NCBI GenBank assembly: GCA_009760855.2
Contig: WPIO01000041.1
Location: forward strand, 2,048,501 to 2,112,500
DNA: 64,000 bases
Source: Cristatella mucedo
Taxonomy: Eukaryota; Bryozoa; Phylactolaemata; Cristatellidae
Reading direction: 5' to 3'
Part shown: positions 22,559-34,902 of the stretch, piece after piece
Layout of the letters: each line of letters opens with the position of its first letter
Numbering within the stretch: position 1 is the stretch's first letter
Made by a program: the position numbers and the translations under genes
Notes under the pieces: generated by a model
Told to the model about the DNA's origin: nothing
What the model saw: the letters and a program-made list of their open reading frames with translations, nothing else
Databases searched by the model: none

Positions 22559-23479
22559 ATTAAGGGCTAGCGAATTTTATCGGCGAATGGCTCGGGCCGG
22601 GGGGGGGCAACATGCCGACGAGACGGCGGGCAGGCAAGGCACATGCGGACAGGACAGCGGGCAGATGCAGCAAGCATGCAATGTCCGTAAGCACGCGACT
22701 TCTATATGAGCTATTGGCAAAACAAAACTTAAGCTTTCAATAGGTCAGATACCTATAGTTCTGATATAGAGTTTGACGCTCGTATTATGTCCGTCCGCGA
22801 GAAAACTTCACTAGATCAGATAGACGTACAACGCTTGCGCATTTGTTCAGACCTGACGTTCGCGACACCTTAAACGGCAACGACACAAACGCTCGAAATC
22901 TCGCGCAGGCGGCGCCTGCAGAAACGCCGAAATATCGAAAGTGCCAAGATTGCCTGCATATTGCAGGCGGAAGAAGTACGGAGTACGGAGTACGGTAGAA
23001 GACTCCAGGAAGACTCGCTAACAAGCTTTTAGCAAATAGTGCTCACTGATGCACTTTTTTATTACGGCTGCATGTAATAATTTTTACGTAATCGAGGCCG
23101 TAGCTAGGAAGTTCCTCTCGGGTTCGGCGGTGGCTTTCAAAAAGACGCAGAGATTCACTGACAAAAGACCGCCATTCAAATAAAGCAACAGCGGTCAGGT
23201 TATAATAATAATGCACTTCGTATGCTGACCGGTTCGTAAGTCGCGCATAAATCGCATTAAATAACTAAATATTTGCTGCTCAGAAGCTTCGGTTTATATC
23301 GCGGCTACTTCTTCGTAAGCGACCCTCTGTTCATCACCGAGACATCGTAGTATGGAGTTACATCCGTTTAAAGTCAGCAACCAAGCTCGTAGGTTCCTGA
23401 TCAGGGTATTGCAGGTTTTGCAACGCGTGAGACACCCCAAGCATGCTGCTGGACTGAAAGGCTAATAAGGTGATCTCTA
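22559..23479. other. Intergenic sequence
   Basis: No gene recognised. It includes a short run of G near 22599, a three-copy GTACGGA repeat near 22976, and a minimal LINE tail scrap (ATAATAATGCACTT) at 23205. Confidence 0.45.
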
Positions 23480-23610
23480 ATAGGTGATGCTATTGTGAGT
23501 CCATCACCGTCTGCTCGGAATTTAGGTGTCGTCTTCGACAGCTGCCTAAATTTGAAAACGTGTTAAGAAGACTTCTTCCCTAGCTAGCTATCACGTACAA
23601 TCCGTAATTT
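23480..23610 (+). pseudogene. LINE-derived fragment (LGVVF motif)
   Basis: CGGAATTTAGGTGTCGTCTTCGACAGC encodes RNLGVVFDS, equivalent to the LGVIFQSD motif of LINE A but clearly diverged. It may belong to LINE B or to a third family. Confidence 0.5.
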
Positions 23611-23621
23611 AACTGTCTACC

Positions 23622-24017
23622 TATACCTCGTACAAAACCTCAAATTCTTTGGAGACCGAGCGTTCAGTTCGTATACTCCCAAAGCCTGAAACTCCCTCCC
23701 GACTTGCGTCTGAACATTCCCCTGACTATACCACATTTAAAAAGAATTTAAAAATACACCTATTTAGGACAGCATTTAGTGGGTCCCTGTGATTCGTCCT
23801 TCATGTGCTTATGCGTGCTGATACTGTGCATGCTGCCACTAACCACACTTGCATGCTGACCCTGTGCATGTCACCCCTAACTATGTTATTCATGTTGTTT
23901 ATCAAGCATGATACCGCTCACCATTCGATCGCGTTTCCTTTGCAGCAAATGTAAACCGCCTAGAAAGAGATTGAATTCTCTGAGAGCGTTTTATCAAGTG
24001 TATCAGTGTTATTATTT
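23622..24017 (+). mobile_element. LINE A, 3' part
   Basis: C-terminal codons ([28 protein letters not shown]) with frame breaks, then the 3' UTR, tail and a TTATT end. Confidence 0.85.
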
Positions 24018-24032
24018 ATAATTCACACCAAA

Positions 24033-24168
24033 CCATGTTATTGTTATTGTTTATTGAGCACGCTACCACTAATTATTTGATCGTGCTTCCTTTGCAGCAA
24101 ATGTAAGGCGCCTAGAAAGAGGTTGAGTTCTCTGAGGGGGCTTTATCAAGTGTAGTATTATTATTATA
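24033..24168 (+). mobile_element. LINE A 3' tail, second copy
   Basis: A further tail in the same orientation (CATGTTATTGTTATTG through TTTATCAAGTGTAG and (ATT)n) directly after the previous copy. Confidence 0.8.
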
Positions 24169-24189
24169 CCTATTTAAGATTGGGAACCG

Positions 24190-24321
24190 TCTTCCAGGGT
24201 GGCTTGTAAAGAATTTAACTGGCTCATTGGTTCTATCTAACTACCTCAATTGCTCTCCTGACACTGCTATGCTTCCCACTTTCTCTTTGTTTCGTGAGAC
24301 GAAGTCTGTTGGCTACCGAAT
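24190..24321 (+). mobile_element. LINE B, 3' part, interrupted
   Basis: Encodes the end of LINE B ORF2 (NCSPDTAMLP, then RETKSVGYR). It is cut after CCGAAT by a LINE A insertion and resumes at 25286. Confidence 0.75.
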
Positions 24322-25285
24322 AATAGTAATAATAATGCACTTGATACAGCGCTCTCAGAGAACTCAATCTCTTTCTAGGCGCTTTACATTTGCTGCAAAG
24401 GGAAGCGCGATTTAATGGTGAGTAAAACCATGCTTGATAAACATGAATTACATGGTTAGAGTGACATGCACAGGGTCAGCATGCAAATGTGGTTATTGGC
24501 TGCATGCACAGTGTCAGCACGCATAAGCACATGAAAAACGAATCACAGGGACCCACTAAATGCTGTCCTAAATAGGTGTGTTTTCAAGTTCTTTTTAAAT
24601 GTGGTCAAGTCAGGGGATGTTCTGACGCAAGTCGGGAGGGAGTTCCAGGCTTTGGGAGCATACGAACTAAATGCATGGTCTCCAAAGGATTTGAGGTTTG
24701 TATGAGGTATTGGTAAACTGTTGGATTCCGAAAAGCAGGTGGTACGATGCTTGGCCTGGTGGGGGAGCATATCTGAGAGATAGGCTGGAGCCAAAGAATA
24801 AAGTGAGCTAAAAGTGAGCGACAAAACCTTGAAGTTGATCCGTTGCTTGACTGGTAGCCAGTGCAGATCGGCGAGAAGTGGTGTGATGTGGCAACTGCGA
24901 CGCTCACGATAGACAATAGACATAGCTGCAGAGTTTTGCACCAGCTGCAATCGCCTGATTGCACATGCCGGTAGGCAAGCGAGCAGTGAGTTACAGAAAT
25001 CAAGACGGAATGTTACAAATGCATGGACCAACTTGGACGTGGTATCCTTATCTAAACATGCCCGAATTTTAGCGATGTTATGTAGCTGAAAGTAGGCAGA
25101 CTTGACTGTGGAACTGATGTGGTCGTCCTACGAGAGGTCACTTTGGAATATGACACCTAAATTTCGAGCTGATTCAACTGGAGATATGCTGGCATAGCCA
25201 ATTTTGAGCGGCAGCCTTCCCAATTTCTGAATCACACTGGATTTGCCCATAACTAGTAAGCTAGTTTTGTCATCGTATATAGTTG
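24322..25285 (-). mobile_element. LINE A inserted in LINE B, minus
   Basis: The (TAA)n tail, UTR and C-terminal coding region (open 24543-25031), extending to the KLNDDKT codons. CGAAT at 24317-24321 and 25286-25290 is a likely 5-bp target duplication. A 445-bp block at 24503-24947 is identical to 16292-16736. Confidence 0.9.
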
Positions 25286-25405
25286 CGAATGCGTACCGAA
25301 AGCCACTTAGGCTGTGAGTTCGCTATACCAAACTCTCCTTCGTAACATCCACATAGTCTTTATGACCTTGTGGAGTTACAGGCGGAGAAACATTACATAC
25401 ATCTC
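25286..25405 (+). mobile_element. LINE B 3' tail, continued
   Basis: GCGTACCGAAAGCCACTTAGG through GTTCGCTATACCAAACTCTC and TGTGGAGTTACAGGCGG, the 3' terminus of the LINE B copy begun at 24190. Confidence 0.8.
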
Positions 25406-25950
25406 GGCTAGATTATTGCAATCACCCATTGGCTGTACAACCAAAGAAGCCACTAAGACACTGCTGCTGAAGATGATTATGACTGCAAGGCTAATTTACA
25501 AATCCCAGGTTTTGACGATGTGTCGCCTTTGCTGAAGGAGCTCAAATCACTGCCAGTTAATCAACACATACAGAGCAAAGTTCTTATGGTGACCCACAAG
25601 GGCCACGATGGCTTGGCTCCGGCCATAACTCGCTGAACTGCTTCACCAGTTTTAGCCTCCTCGTACCCTCGGGTCCTATATAGACAATAAATCAGCAATT
25701 AGCAGCTTCATTCCTCCGCTTAAAGACCGTTGGCGATAGACGCTTTTGCTGTGCATTTGCTCGATTGTGGAACTCACTTCCACAATTCATACACAACCAC
25801 AGATGCTCTCCTACTGCCGACTATGCCGAAATCTTTTCAGCCGCCCTGAACCGCTTCTTCTGTGCTACTTACTAGCTCAACTGCTCTCCTGAATCAGTTG
25901 TGCTTCCCACTTTCTCTTTTTTCGCGTAAGATAAAATCTATTGGTATAAT
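25406..25950 (+). pseudogene. LINE B, second degraded copy
   Basis: Recognisable LINE B codons for LDYCN, LLKEL, VLMVTHKG, RWLG and LWNSLPQF, scattered over several frames, ending ACTTTCTCTTTTTTCGCG. It continues toward the tail at 26130. Confidence 0.7.
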
Positions 25951-25959
25951 GCCAAATAC

Positions 25960-26125
25960 TTGGTATACTGCCAATGAATAATTTAGTATAAATAATGCAT
26001 GTAATATTAATAATTAATCATTAATACTTAATAATAAAGATGAATTAATTATTTTAATAACTAATAATGAGGAATAATTTAGTATAAATAATAATAAAGT
26101 ATAAAGAATAATAATTGGTATAATG
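25960..26125. repeat. AT-rich low-complexity tract
   Basis: About 160 bp of TAATAA, ATTAAT and AGTATAAATAAT units between two LINE B pieces. ATTTAGTATAAATAAT is duplicated (near 25979 and 26077), suggesting local slippage. Confidence 0.7.
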
Positions 26126-26129
26126 CCGA

Positions 26130-26275
26130 ATGAATATCGAAAGCCGCTTAGGCTTTGAGGGTGCTATACAAAAGGGTGCTATACAAAACACTCCAGCATA
26201 ACACCCACATAGTCATTGTGGCTGTGTGGGATCACAGACAGAGGTACGTTACATTTCCTTCCAGGCACAAAACTC
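26130..26275 (+). mobile_element. LINE B 3' tail
   Basis: ATCGAAAGCCGCTTAGGC, a doubled GGGTGCTATACAAAA, CATAACACCCACATAGTC and ACAGACAGAGGTACGTTA. Confidence 0.75.
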
Positions 26276-28034
26276 CAGCCCAAGGAAGTGCCAGTGTGCA
26301 GGCGAGGCTGCAGTCTTGATGATGAACTCCAGCACTCCGGTAGCGTGTCCGGTGGCGATACGAATTCAAGCTTGGCTGACCGATCGCTTGCACGATGGAG
26401 ATACATCATATTACCTACAATTCATTACTCACTGAAAATGTGATATTCCCTAAAATTCTGCACTGCTTGGAAAATGTGAGTCGCGCTCCTCGTTGAGGCG
26501 GAAGCGGAAGCAGTAGCAGCAGTTGCAGGAAATTATTAGGGGGGTTCCTTCGCTATGGCAGCCGTGAACGCCCGAACTTCTATGACCTCTAATAAATGGT
26601 ATCCGGAGTGACTAAGTCAGTTGTACTTCACAAGTCGCCCAGATCAGATATGTGGCCCTCTGCAGCTGCAGAATAGGAGCTATGAGTTAAAGAAAACTGA
26701 CTAATTTTAAAATATGATGGCGTTCTTGATTGCTGTCTGTCGTGCTCTGCTAGCTACTCGCGTTAATTTTTGCTACGTATCTTTCCTTTTTAGCCAAATT
26801 TAGCGACGGTAGAGTAGCTAGCAAGCTCTGAAAGATGGGCAAAGCAAGGGCGGTTTTTACCCTTCAAAAGAAAATTTTGTATAAAAAATCTGAGTAATTC
26901 ATTAGGCTGACTATAAGCAGCTGAGCATTGCTAGAGCGCCTAAGATTTCCGTGCAGTTTTTACGCTAAAATATTTAGAAGAAGTTGGAAGTCTGTACAAT
27001 AGAAACGAGGAAGTGGTGTGGTCGCTCTAAGCTGACGAACGGTCCGGATAACATGGCGACAAATCGCCATTTTAATACTAACGCGAAAGCCATCTTGAAG
27101 CTGCGCATTCGTAAAGCACGCCACGACGACTGTCTTCAGAAGACGGAAGTTTGGAGAAAGCGGAGCGATGGCACTGGGCCACTGCACTGCAGCTAGCACC
27201 TGAACTCTATCGCTTCGAAACCATTGTAAATAATCAATCAGAAATACTAATAAATCGTGAAAAAAATGTCGGCACTACACACGGCCCTGAGAGGGCCAGA
27301 TTTGTATACGGCCGTAAGAGAACGATCGTAAGCACAAAACACACAGTCTGGAATAGAAAATTTTGACAACAGTCCGTATCACTGGCATCATCCAATGAAA
27401 TCGTGAAAAACTCTCGGCATTCAACCAGCGGAAAGGCCCGGGAGGGCCAGATTGGGCAAGCGTCGACAAATGATTTGATGCTTTGGAGCGAATTGTAAGA
27501 TCATCAGCTAATCGCATCACCTCAAGAGAGGCATTCTTTTTGAGGCTCAGAGGCCAATGCTGGCAAGAAATTTCTCGGAAACTATGAGCGAGGATCGGTG
27601 CCACCCGTACAAAACTGCATACACGAAGTAAAGGACTTACGGAGTGATTCAAAATCCCCGTGGCGCCACTTCATGTTACCAAAAGTAATTTTTTAATTAA
27701 ATACTAAAGCGTAACGTGTTCATCTCCCACCGCAGCTGCATGCACGTGCGAGCAGTGCTTTCTGCGTGAGTAGGACAGGATGATTAAGTAAATGATCGTC
27801 CTGTCGGCTGCTGCAAACTTTTCGGTTTGTTTGGCCGGTCACTTAAATCTACGACGGTGTATGTGTGCACACCAAAGATAACTCTAAGCAAAAGCCTCGG
27901 AACGATCTTGTCACTGGCCGTCAATGGCGGTGACAAGAGGACTTCGCATCAGCAAAGACGAGAGTGGGCTGACAATGTTGACCGACCAATATTGCTGGCT
28001 AAGTGAGAGCAGACCGAAAAACCGAAAAGAATGT
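26276..28034. other. Intergenic sequence
   Basis: No gene or repeat recognised. Opposing 70-125-codon frames at 26960-27652 do not resemble any family known to me. Confidence 0.45.
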
Positions 28035-28095
28035 ACAGTGCCTAGAAAGAGATTGAGCTCTCTGGGGGCGCTTTATCAAGTGTATTATTATTATT
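28035..28095 (+). mobile_element. LINE A 3' tail
   Basis: GTGCCTAGAAAGAGATTGAG through TTTATCAAGTGTATT and (ATT)n. Confidence 0.8.
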
Positions 28096-28127
28096 AAACG
28101 AAGCATCCGTCGCATTCTCAGCAATGC

Positions 28128-28319
28128 TGCTATTGCAGCAGCAATCTGTCAGGGACCAGGGCAGAGAAAAACAGCACCCGTTTCATCCTCAGCAGCATGC
28201 TGTCACTAACCACACTGACCTGCTTCCTTTGCAGTACGTGTAAAGTGCCTGCAATGAGATTTGGTCCTCTGAGGGTGCCATACCAATATGTTATCATTAT
28301 TATTATTATTATTATTATT
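28128..28319 (+). mobile_element. Left arm of a 190-bp inverted repeat (LINE A-tail family)
   Basis: CAGCAGCAATCTGTCAGG, CAGAGAAAAACAGCACCCG, CTAACCACACTGACCTGC, then a LINE A-like tail and (ATT)n. The same sequence lies inverted at 28376-28568. Confidence 0.8.
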
Positions 28320-28375
28320 GACAACCAGCGTTGCAGGTTTCGACAATAAGCAGTGAGTGGAATCGGCAGCTTATT

Positions 28376-28568
28376 CAGGAATAATAGTAGTAATAGTAAT
28401 AAGGCATTTGCATAGCACACTCAGAGAGCTAAATCTGTTTGCAGGCACTTTACATGTGCTGCAAAGGAAGCAGATCAATGTGGCTAGTGACAGCATGCTG
28501 CTGAGGATGAAACGGGTGCTGTTTTTCTCTGCCCCCGGCCCCTGACAGATTGCTGCTGCAACAGTAGT
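28376..28568 (-). mobile_element. Right arm of the inverted repeat
   Basis: Reverse complement of the left arm with scattered substitutions. The two copies are tail to tail, separated by about 56 bp. Confidence 0.8.
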
Positions 28569-31500
28569 TGTCCGTAGTTATTTTCTGCCCCGGGAGCCTC
28601 GCCAAGAAAATTCGGACGTGAGTTGAGAAAGTTCGAGCAAGCCTGAGGCTCAAATTTGTTCAGAAATTTTAGAGGTTCAAATTGAAAGAGTGAATGGCTA
28701 TCGGAGCGAGCTAGCTTGCTTGCGGTGTGTGCCGACACATTTGGCGAATTGCTAGGCCAGAATTACCCTTAACCCGAGCAGGCCCGAGCGCTGTCCACTT
28801 GCAATGTTGACTCAACCGAGAGGCCCTTTTCCTTCGTTTGTCTAAGCAGGTGCTACAGCCCTCGGGGTGGTGGGGCGAGGTTTGCCGTGTTGACCTTTCC
28901 TATGACCTTTGCTCGAGCGTGCAATACTGCCCGAGGTCTGATGGCTGCATGACTGTCCCGTTTGTTTGTCGCCTCTCTGCTGCACTCCCTGCACAGACAG
29001 GCAGACACTGCCTCCACAGACCTTTATCAAATGCTCGTCGTCGCTCGTCTTGCTTTGGCATCGCGATTTCGGCCAAGTAGATGAGTTTGGCCGGCTGATG
29101 GTCTGTGCTGAGGTGGTTTGGTTGAGGCACGGATAGCCAAGAAGATGTAAATCAATATCCAGCTGCCGATTGTGGCCCACGCCAGTAAGTGGTTGGTAGC
29201 TAGCTGGCTTGGTTGCTTGGTAAAAAAACAGGCTTGGTGCTCTTTGAAGCACATATTTGTCTCTAGAGGACTAGCCGACAGAGTGTAATCTCTTTTCTAG
29301 CAATAGCCGGTTTCGAGCCACAGACCAATCATATTGGCGATCTTCCAATTCACATGAACACGTTTCAGGTTTGTTATGTCTTTGATCAAGTATTCCCAAG
29401 GCCTTTAACGAGCTTCGACGGCATGTTCGTGCAACAGTGTTTGGCCGCTGGCTACTAATTTATGTGCCTTGCAAATAGGATTAACCTCTGCCAGACCCAG
29501 CACAGGCTAAGTCTAATAACGGATAGCTATAAGCTTCTTTGTCCGCAGAGAAGCATTCGGCATTGCCAAAGCAATTACTCTCTTTGCTTCGGCAGGCATT
29601 GCTGACATCCATTGAGCTCAACGTAAAGAACAGTTACCTGTAAATGAACATCTCGTAAGACCATGACATCCTAGCAGGAATGTATGCATTCCTGCTTGTG
29701 CAAGTCTGTGTTTGTGCGTGCTCGCGTTTGTGCGTGCTCGCACCATAGCACCATGAAGGCACCCCCAATGACTTGCAAGCTTTTTGGAGACTTAAAGAAT
29801 CACCTGACGTCGAAGCTGTGCTTTTACCAATTGCATGCTGTTTCTCCCATAATGACTTTCGAGCACTTTGTAGTATTGAAGGATCGCCTGCCTTTCAGGT
29901 TCACGCTTCAGCGCCTTGCTCTCCCCTTGTCCAAAACATGCCGGCTTGAGTCGATGCGGCTCGAAAACCGAGCCAGCAACAGGACGATAGCACTGAGCCT
30001 GTGCACCAAAGGTGAAGGCCGCCTCCTCCGGGCTCCGCTTCCATTTTTTCACCAGCGAAAGTGCCAGTGCCTTCCCACGCAGCAGCGAAGCGGCGGCGGC
30101 CGTGCGCCGGTACCGAGGTGGCGCAAGCCACGGCACTCCGCAGGAGTCGCAGTTGCCGCAGGGCACGAGCTCGGCTTTCGCTGCAGCTGCACCGCCGCTC
30201 CGCGGCTCTTCCCTCATCTTCGGCCGCCTGCAGCTCTGCACGAGCAGGTGTGCCGTCGGGTCGAGGCTGTGAGCTGAGGCCTTCTTCTCCTCTCCTCTTT
30301 CTTCTTCTTCTTCTTCTTTCTCCCGAGTCGCTGCTTCTGCAGAGATGAAGGACCGATGTGCGACTGGACGGAGCGATGAAGAGATGCCCGCACGTTTGTG
30401 CTGCTCGCTGCGTCCCAGCATGCGAAGCGCCCTCGCGGGCGGCGACTGCTTCCGCCGCCGCCATTGCTGCCGACGTTGACGACGCCGTGGCCCCCTCCGA
30501 CGCCACCGTGGTTGCCACCGCTGCCACGATCAGCCACGGTGGGTGGCTGGGGGGGGGGGTTCCAATGACCGTGCACTCACTAGCTGTACCACACGGCGGT
30601 GCCGGTCGCTAGCGTCGACTGCGTGAGTCCGCACAGCTGTCGGTGTACGAGCCTTGCTTGTTCGCCCCACGAAACCAGCATCATCGCCTTGTCTCTACCG
30701 TTCGTCGAATTTTATCGCATGCTGGATGTTCTACGAAAGTAGGCTCCCACCATTATATCATAAGTATCGTTCTGCAGTTGTGAATGACCTGATTGGATCA
30801 TTCGAACCCAGGCTTACCAAACACCAAGAATTCGGTTGGTGTATAGTAATACCAGTGTTGCTTGGCTTATAGCCAACGAGTGCACTCTGACCTTGAACTT
30901 TTGCGGGACAGCCAATCAGGGGAAGCTAAATGGGGAGCCATCGCATAGGTAAAGCACCTGACAGACTGCTGTGCGGTGAAAATAAATGCTTCGGGTTTAC
31001 AGTTTGTTCAGTTTGGTAGCCCGTTTCTCCCACCCCACGAAGAACCCACCACTTCAACTGCAGTACCCTGGTCACTTTTTTGGCTGGATATATCGCCAGT
31101 TTCCTTCGTAACTTCTTCTATGTCTTACATGTGTTCCAGTGACTTCGAGCCAGCAAACTCGTGCTGCAAACATCCTGTTCGTGTTTTGGAAAGCTCTCGT
31201 TGGTTTGTCGGTGTATTTGGAGTGTGGAGCTCAAGTCAGCTACAATCACCTTTTTTCAGATTAGCCGGCTTTGATTTGTTAATGACTTTGCATCCTCGTC
31301 CTCCCCGCCCTCTCCTACTCTCCTCTCCCCGCCCGTCTTTGTCTGGTCATTCGCCACTTTCGCTCCACTTTGGTCACTGCTCTCATGACTCTTTCCTCTC
31401 TCCCCGTCTCTCGGTCTCCACTGCAGGCAGCTCTGGCTCTCACACTTGCAGCTCCACGTGGCCACATCCGGCTGTGCATGCTAGCTCGAGCTGTGCACAA

Positions 31501-32988
31501 CCGGACAGCAGCCGGTGGCCAACAGCTGCAACTCAGGCTCACGCCCCCTCCCTCGCGGAACCAGCTTCGAGCAGCAGCAGCAGCAGCAGGGGACGGAGGA
31601 GGCCTGCAAGTCGGAAGCTGTCAGGCTGGGCAGGCAGCGCCTTCCCCACACACCTCGTTGCAAGAGCTGCAGCAAGCGCTCGTAGCTGGCAGCCTGCCGC
31701 CATCACCGTCATTCACAAGGCGCTCGGCGCATCGGGTGGCATCGACCAGCAATCGAGCCAGCCATTCGCCCAGCCAAAGCGTCTGCAGCATGCGAAAGAG
31801 TGGCCGTCGCTGCTGCTTGGCCCTGTCGGTGCATGTGTCGAGGGCACACTTCCCCCTCACTCTCAGCGCACTGCAGCCTGCACCTCGTCTGGCGGCGGCA
31901 GAGCAGGATGAGGCGGCATTGACACGGCCCACAGTAATTGTGCGCACTCCTTTTCAGCGTCCTGGGCATCCGCCTGTGTACCGCTAGCAGCCGATGTGAA
32001 TACTCGCCGACGGAATGGTGTTTACCGTCCGCCGGCCGGCCTTCTCCACTGTCAACTGCTCATAAAGCTCGCAGGCGGTAGGACAAACATGGCCCTCGCT
32101 TTGTGTCTGAATGGCCCCTGGCGTCTTTTATCGCAACTATTAAGCTCCGGCGCAGACGTGAATGTGCGAGTGTTCCTTCGGATGTTTTTCCTGCTCAGCA
32201 CACTCACGTTTATTCTCAGAGGGGATCTTAATCTGAAGACGCGTTCAATGCAGAAGTCGTCTTTCGGCTGGCAGCGGCGGCGGCAACCGACACGCTGGCT
32301 GCCGCCGTCGCCACCACCGCTGGCTGCTGCCAGCGCCGTGCTGCATTCCTAGCGTTCGGATCGGCCGGCATGAGCGAGTGCTTCGTCTGCGTGGACCACG
32401 TGATGTGCACGGAACCTGCCTGCCGGAGCCAGCGCTGGCTGCTGCCATCGCTTTGGCACGCCCCGAATGCCCGAATCCTGTTGCACATGCAGCTTGCCTG
32501 TGGCTGGTTGTGCAGAGTTAAGCTCAGGGTCGGCAGCCGAGACTGCTAAGCTGGTCCAGCTGGTGACGCACAAAGCGACAGCTGCTGGACCGTCCCACGC
32601 GTCCGTGTCGAGTCGTGCTGTCGGGCTCACAGCATTCGCAGAAAGGGAACACAGGCAGCTGAGACTTGCGACCGCAAGCAGGCAGGCGCCTGGCCAGTAG
32701 CATCCTGCCTATTTATCTTCTGCTTTCAGCAAGCCTGCCTGCATGCCTGCTTCCTCTGCTCTGCCTTGCTCTGTGGCCATGGCTGCCGAGATTCAACGTG
32801 CGATCGGCGAACAAGCGATCGGCCACGGGTTGAAGCGCGAGGGCAGGCGACTGAGTCTTTTCTTCTCTTGTCTTATTGCGCCACAGAAGCCAGTTGAATT
32901 CTGCTAGCGCTGCATAAATGTATATGCCTGTCGGATCTGCATTGTTTTATATTGCTCTTGCACATGAGCACCATGTGCACTCTCTCCC
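28569..32988. other. Intergenic, partly GC-rich, no gene identified
   Basis: At 29950-30620 the sequence is GC-rich and open in several frames on both strands (up to 209 codons minus, 197 plus), giving Ala, Arg, Gly and Glu runs. At 30976-31911 a 311-codon plus frame is overlapped by a 205-codon frame. Frames overlapping like this are typical of stop-poor composition. No domain, signal peptide or splice pattern convinced me. Divergent untranslated or intrinsically disordered exons remain possible. Confidence 0.4.
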
Positions 32989-33235
<247 letters not shown>

Positions 33236-33499
33236 CGTCCTTTTGCATGCTTATCTAAGCACTCTACCTTGCTTGTAATTTGCTCTTGGTTATTGCCTCT
33301 CTTGCAGAGTTTTTTGTATAAGCATAGATAGTGATTTGATTCTCACAGGGTGCTATATAAAAGACTTGTTTTTATTGGAATAATGTTTTTATCTTTTTCT
33401 CAAACTCTGTCTCTGTCTGCTTGCCAGTCTCTCTGTCTCTCTCTCTCCAGCCTCTATTTGTCTCTGTCTGTCTCTCTTGCTGACTGCCCACCATAATGT

Positions 33500-34050
33500 A
33501 AAGTAATGCATCTCCGTCTGCAACTCAACAAAGTCATAAAGACCACATGGGTGTTACGCAGGCGAGATTTGTATAGCACACTCACAGCCTAAGCAGCTTT
33601 CAGTGCGCATCCGGTAGCCAACAGACTCCGTCTCGCGCAACCAAGAGAAAGTGGAAAGCATAGCAGAGTCAGGAGAGCATTTGAGCTAGTGGGTAGCTTG
33701 GAAGTAGCAGCTCAGGACAGCTGAAAAGGATGAGCCATAATCGGCAGCCGGAGAGTAGTTGTCGTTGCGTAAGAATTGTGGAAGCGAGTTCCACAATTCT
33801 AGGACCTGCAGAGCTAAAGCTTGTCACCAACGATCTTTAAGTGGAAGAATGAAACAGCTACTGTATTGCCCATACAGGACCTGAGGGCGCGAAGAGGCTG
33901 AAACTGCTGCAGCAGTTCAGCTAGATATGGAGGAGCCAAGTCGTGATGGGCCTTGTGGGTCAGCGTAAGAATATCAACCGGCATCCATCTTAGTTCTTTT
34001 AGTAAAGGAGACACGCGGTCAAACCTCTGGGACTTGAAAACTAGCCTTCG
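33500..34050 (-). mobile_element. LINE B, minus copy
   Basis: A tail starting AATGCATCTCCGTCTGCAAC, then UTR and the C-terminal codons (frame 33814-34014: LLKELRWMPVDILTLTHKA). Small deletions relative to 18533-19300, including loss of the EQRIQSK codons. Confidence 0.85.
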
Positions 34051-34857
34051 TCAACACTATTCTGACAACCAATGTGACTCTACAGCTGTACTAGCCCTCT
34101 ACTCGCAGTGCCATTTTACTCACCTTAATTCTTAGCAACTTTTTGTGTACCAAAAACTACTTTGATAATGACTGCTTACATGTATGTGCCTTTGTGTGCG
34201 TGCGCATGCCTATTCAAGTGTACTGGAAACTGATTATCTCAGCGATTAGTCAGCCTGCCAAGCATAGTGCTGAACCCAAACAGCTACATGCGATATGCCA
34301 ATCTAATCTGTCAGCCGATTGTATCCACCTCAGCCATTTGAACCGTTGGTTCGGCATATGGCTGACAGGGCAGGTAAATCCGAGTCAACGAATGAGACTA
34401 TCACTACTCGAACCTCAGCCACGAGACCTCCTGCCGAGGAGACTGGAGCTCTCCCTCCGGATCTGACGTAGTGTCTTGTAGTCTTGTCTCATGGTCTCAG
34501 CTCCTGTGCCGGTCGCCCATCCCATCGCTAACGAAACGAACCGGGTCTGCTGCTGCTGCTGTGGTTCAAGCTCGGCACATCCTGCATCGTCGCGTTTTGT
34601 TCTCCCTCTGTACGAGAAAACACGATGTGATTCCATTTGAATGCAACCCTGAAGTGAACAGAAGGGAATCACTCACTCAATAGGCCAAAGATTGCATCCC
34701 CGAAGTGCGATTGGTAAGCTGCTCTATAGAATAGCACCAGCAATCAATCGTGTTCAACTCGTAAGGCTGCCTGGCTACTAGCACACTATTAGGAGAAGGG
34801 TCTCGTGACACACGTGATTGCACGAGCAGGCATGCAAAGGCACTCACAAGCACGAGT
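34051..34857. other. Intergenic sequence
   Basis: No feature recognised. Confidence 0.4.

Positions 34858-34900
<43 letters not shown>
34858..34900. repeat. (CA)n microsatellite
   Basis: About 21 CA units. Confidence 0.97.

Positions 34901-34902
<2 letters not shown>

Noticed and set aside
29792-30577. GC-rich open frames on both strands as an extra host gene
   Set aside because: Three frames overlap with Ala, Arg and Glu runs, no ATG start in the best one and no recognisable domain. Kept only as an unassigned block.
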